This document shows, one piece after another, positions 5,730 through 6,702 of a DNA stretch of 6,702 nucleotides (position 1 is its first letter; the number at the start of each line of letters is the position of its first letter). This DNA comes from Schwartzia sp. (in: firmicutes) (GTDB lineage Bacteria; Bacillota; Negativicutes; Selenomonadales; Selenomonadaceae). Location of the stretch: assembly GCA_017939945.1 (NCBI GenBank), contig JAGAZS010000156.1, forward strand, positions 1 through 6,702, read 5' to 3'. A program made the translations under genes and the position numbers. The notes beneath the pieces are model-generated. The model saw only the letters and a list, made by a program, of their open reading frames with translations, searched no databases and was not told the origin of the DNA.

Positions 5730-6702
5730 ATGGCAGATCGAATCGTATTGAACACTATTTCCTATCATGGAGCCGGAGCGATCCAGGAAATCGTCGGAGA
5801 GGTGCAGCGCGGAGGGTACAAGCATATCTTCGTATGCACGGATCCTGACCTTGTGAAGTTCGGGGTGACGTCCAAGGTGACAGACCTTTTGGAGAAGAAC
5901 GACATCCAGTTCACCGTGTACAAAGAAATCAAGCCGAATCCAACCATACAGAACGTGCAGGACGGCGTGGCCGCGTTCAAGGGGTGCAATGCGGACGCCA
6001 TCATCGCGGTCGGCGGCGGCTCGTCGATGGACACCGCAAAGGCTATCGGTATCATCATTGCCAACCCGGAATTTGCAGACGTCCGCTCGCTGGAAGGCGT
6101 TGCTCCCACGAAGAATCATGCGGTTCCTACCATAGCAGTCCCGACAACGGCGGGAACGGCTGCCGAAGTCACAATCAATTACGTCATCACGGATGTGGAA
6201 AAGCAGCGGAAGTTTGTCTGCGTCGATCCAAACGACATTCCGGCAGTCGCGGTCATCGACCCCGATATGATGGCTTCGATGCCCAAGAGCCTGACGGCGG
6301 CCACAGGCATGGATGCGCTGACGCATGCCATCGAGGGATATATCACTAAAGCGGCATGGGAACTCACGGATATGTTCCATCTGGAAGCCATCAAGTTGAT
6401 TTCACAAAGCCTGCGGGACGCCGTAGCGGGAAAACCGGAAGGGCGCAAAGGAATGGCGCTGGCGCAGTATATAGCCGGCATGGGATTCTCCAATGTCGGA
6501 CTCGGCATCGATCATGCAATGGCGCACACCTTGAGCGCGCATTACGACACACCCCACGGCGTTGCCTGTGCTATGCTCCTGCCGCTGGCGATGGAATTCA
6601 ACAAGGAGAATACCGGCGAGCGTTACCGGGAAATCGCGCGTGCGATGGGCGTTGCGAATGTGGACGCCATGTCGCAGGCCGAGTACCGTGACGCGGCAAT
6701 CG
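5730..6702 (+). CDS. fucO: Lactaldehyde/propanediol oxidoreductase, iron-containing alcohol dehydrogenase (3'-partial)
   Basis: The first 324 residues of a group III, iron-dependent alcohol dehydrogenase. FucO reduces L-lactaldehyde to 1,2-propanediol with NADH during anaerobic fucose and rhamnose breakdown. Similarity to E. coli FucO, compared from memory, runs along the whole visible length, including ANPEFADVRSLEG, IPTTAGTAAEVTINYVITD-like (about 136-155), KFVCVDPNDIP, THAIEGYIT and AGMGFSNVGLG. The nucleotide-binding GGGSSMD is at 95-101. The four iron ligands fit D195, H199, H262 and H276, one less than E. coli numbering. ATG 5730 is supported by GGGAGG and by alignment with the MANRMILN start of FucO. 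The reading frame is open to the window edge. Around 58 residues should remain, given a usual length near 382. No fucose or rhamnose genes are in view, so the in vivo substrate is inferred. It is transcribed apart from the SIR2 operon. Confidence 0.93.
   Translation, partial: MADRIVLNTISYHGAGAIQEIVGEVQRGGYKHIFVCTDPDLVKFGVTSKVTDLLEKNDIQFTVYKEIKPNPTIQNVQDGVAAFKGCNADAIIAVGGGSSMDTAKAIGIIIANPEFADVRSLEGVAPTKNHAVPTIAVPTTAGTAAEVTINYVITDVEKQRKFVCVDPNDIPAVAVIDPDMMASMPKSLTAATGMDALTHAIEGYITKAAWELTDMFHLEAIKLISQSLRDAVAGKPEGRKGMALAQYIAGMGFSNVGLGIDHAMAHTLSAHYDTPHGVACAMLLPLAMEFNKENTGERYREIARAMGVANVDAMSQAEYRDAAI

Noticed and set aside
5706..6380. 224-codon minus-strand open frame
   Set aside because: Antisense to the fucO-like gene, whose protein match is strong along its whole visible length.

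Overview
The window looks like chromosomal DNA from an anaerobic, gut-type Firmicute. G+C is moderate, roughly half. Ribosome binding sites are strong and GGAGG-like, genes are tightly packed, and the proteins include a short cysteine-rich LUD protein, a class-U-like sirtuin and a FucO-type iron alcohol dehydrogenase. Protein style suggests Negativicutes (Selenomonas/Megasphaera/Mitsuokella-like), but that is inference from memory, not a search result.

Layout, left to right. (1) Bases 2-2452 (+) hold the 3' part of a GGDEF-EAL-PAS-PAS cyclic-di-GMP signalling protein. Its GGDEF half is degenerate, its EAL phosphodiesterase half looks intact, and its true start lies before the window. (2) Bases 2453-2590 carry an 8-codon ORF with a good ribosome binding site and a 17-bp perfect hairpin that can terminate transcription from both sides. 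(3) A minus-strand operon runs from an extended -10 promoter near 3997 through a LUD-domain gene (3917-3309) and an SRAP/YedK abasic-site DNA-crosslinking gene (3293-2718). It ends in a short relic reading frame (2734-2588) just before the terminator. (4) The divergent intergenic region, about 3940-4235, has an inverted repeat, a terminator/attenuator-like hairpin and no convincing gene. (5) A plus-strand operon follows: a DUF188 (YaiI/YqxD) gene reduced to its first ~13 and last ~27 residues in different frames (4236-4365), then a CYTH-domain gene (4355-4846) and a SIR2 NAD-dependent protein deacylase (4846-5589), joined by overlapping stops and starts. (6) A separate promoter near 5651-5679 drives a fucO-like lactaldehyde/propanediol oxidoreductase that begins at 5730 and runs off the right edge.

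Most genes are recognisable housekeeping or accessory families. I see no phage, transposon, CRISPR, defence island, rRNA or tRNA. The most noteworthy items are gene decay: the internally deleted DUF188 gene, which sits in the operon so that its old stop overlaps the CYTH start, and the orphan C-terminal tail behind the SRAP gene. A CYTH protein whose ExExK signature reads ExExQ, and the pairing of LUD with SRAP, also deserve a look. I did not find convincing evidence of a wholly new system.
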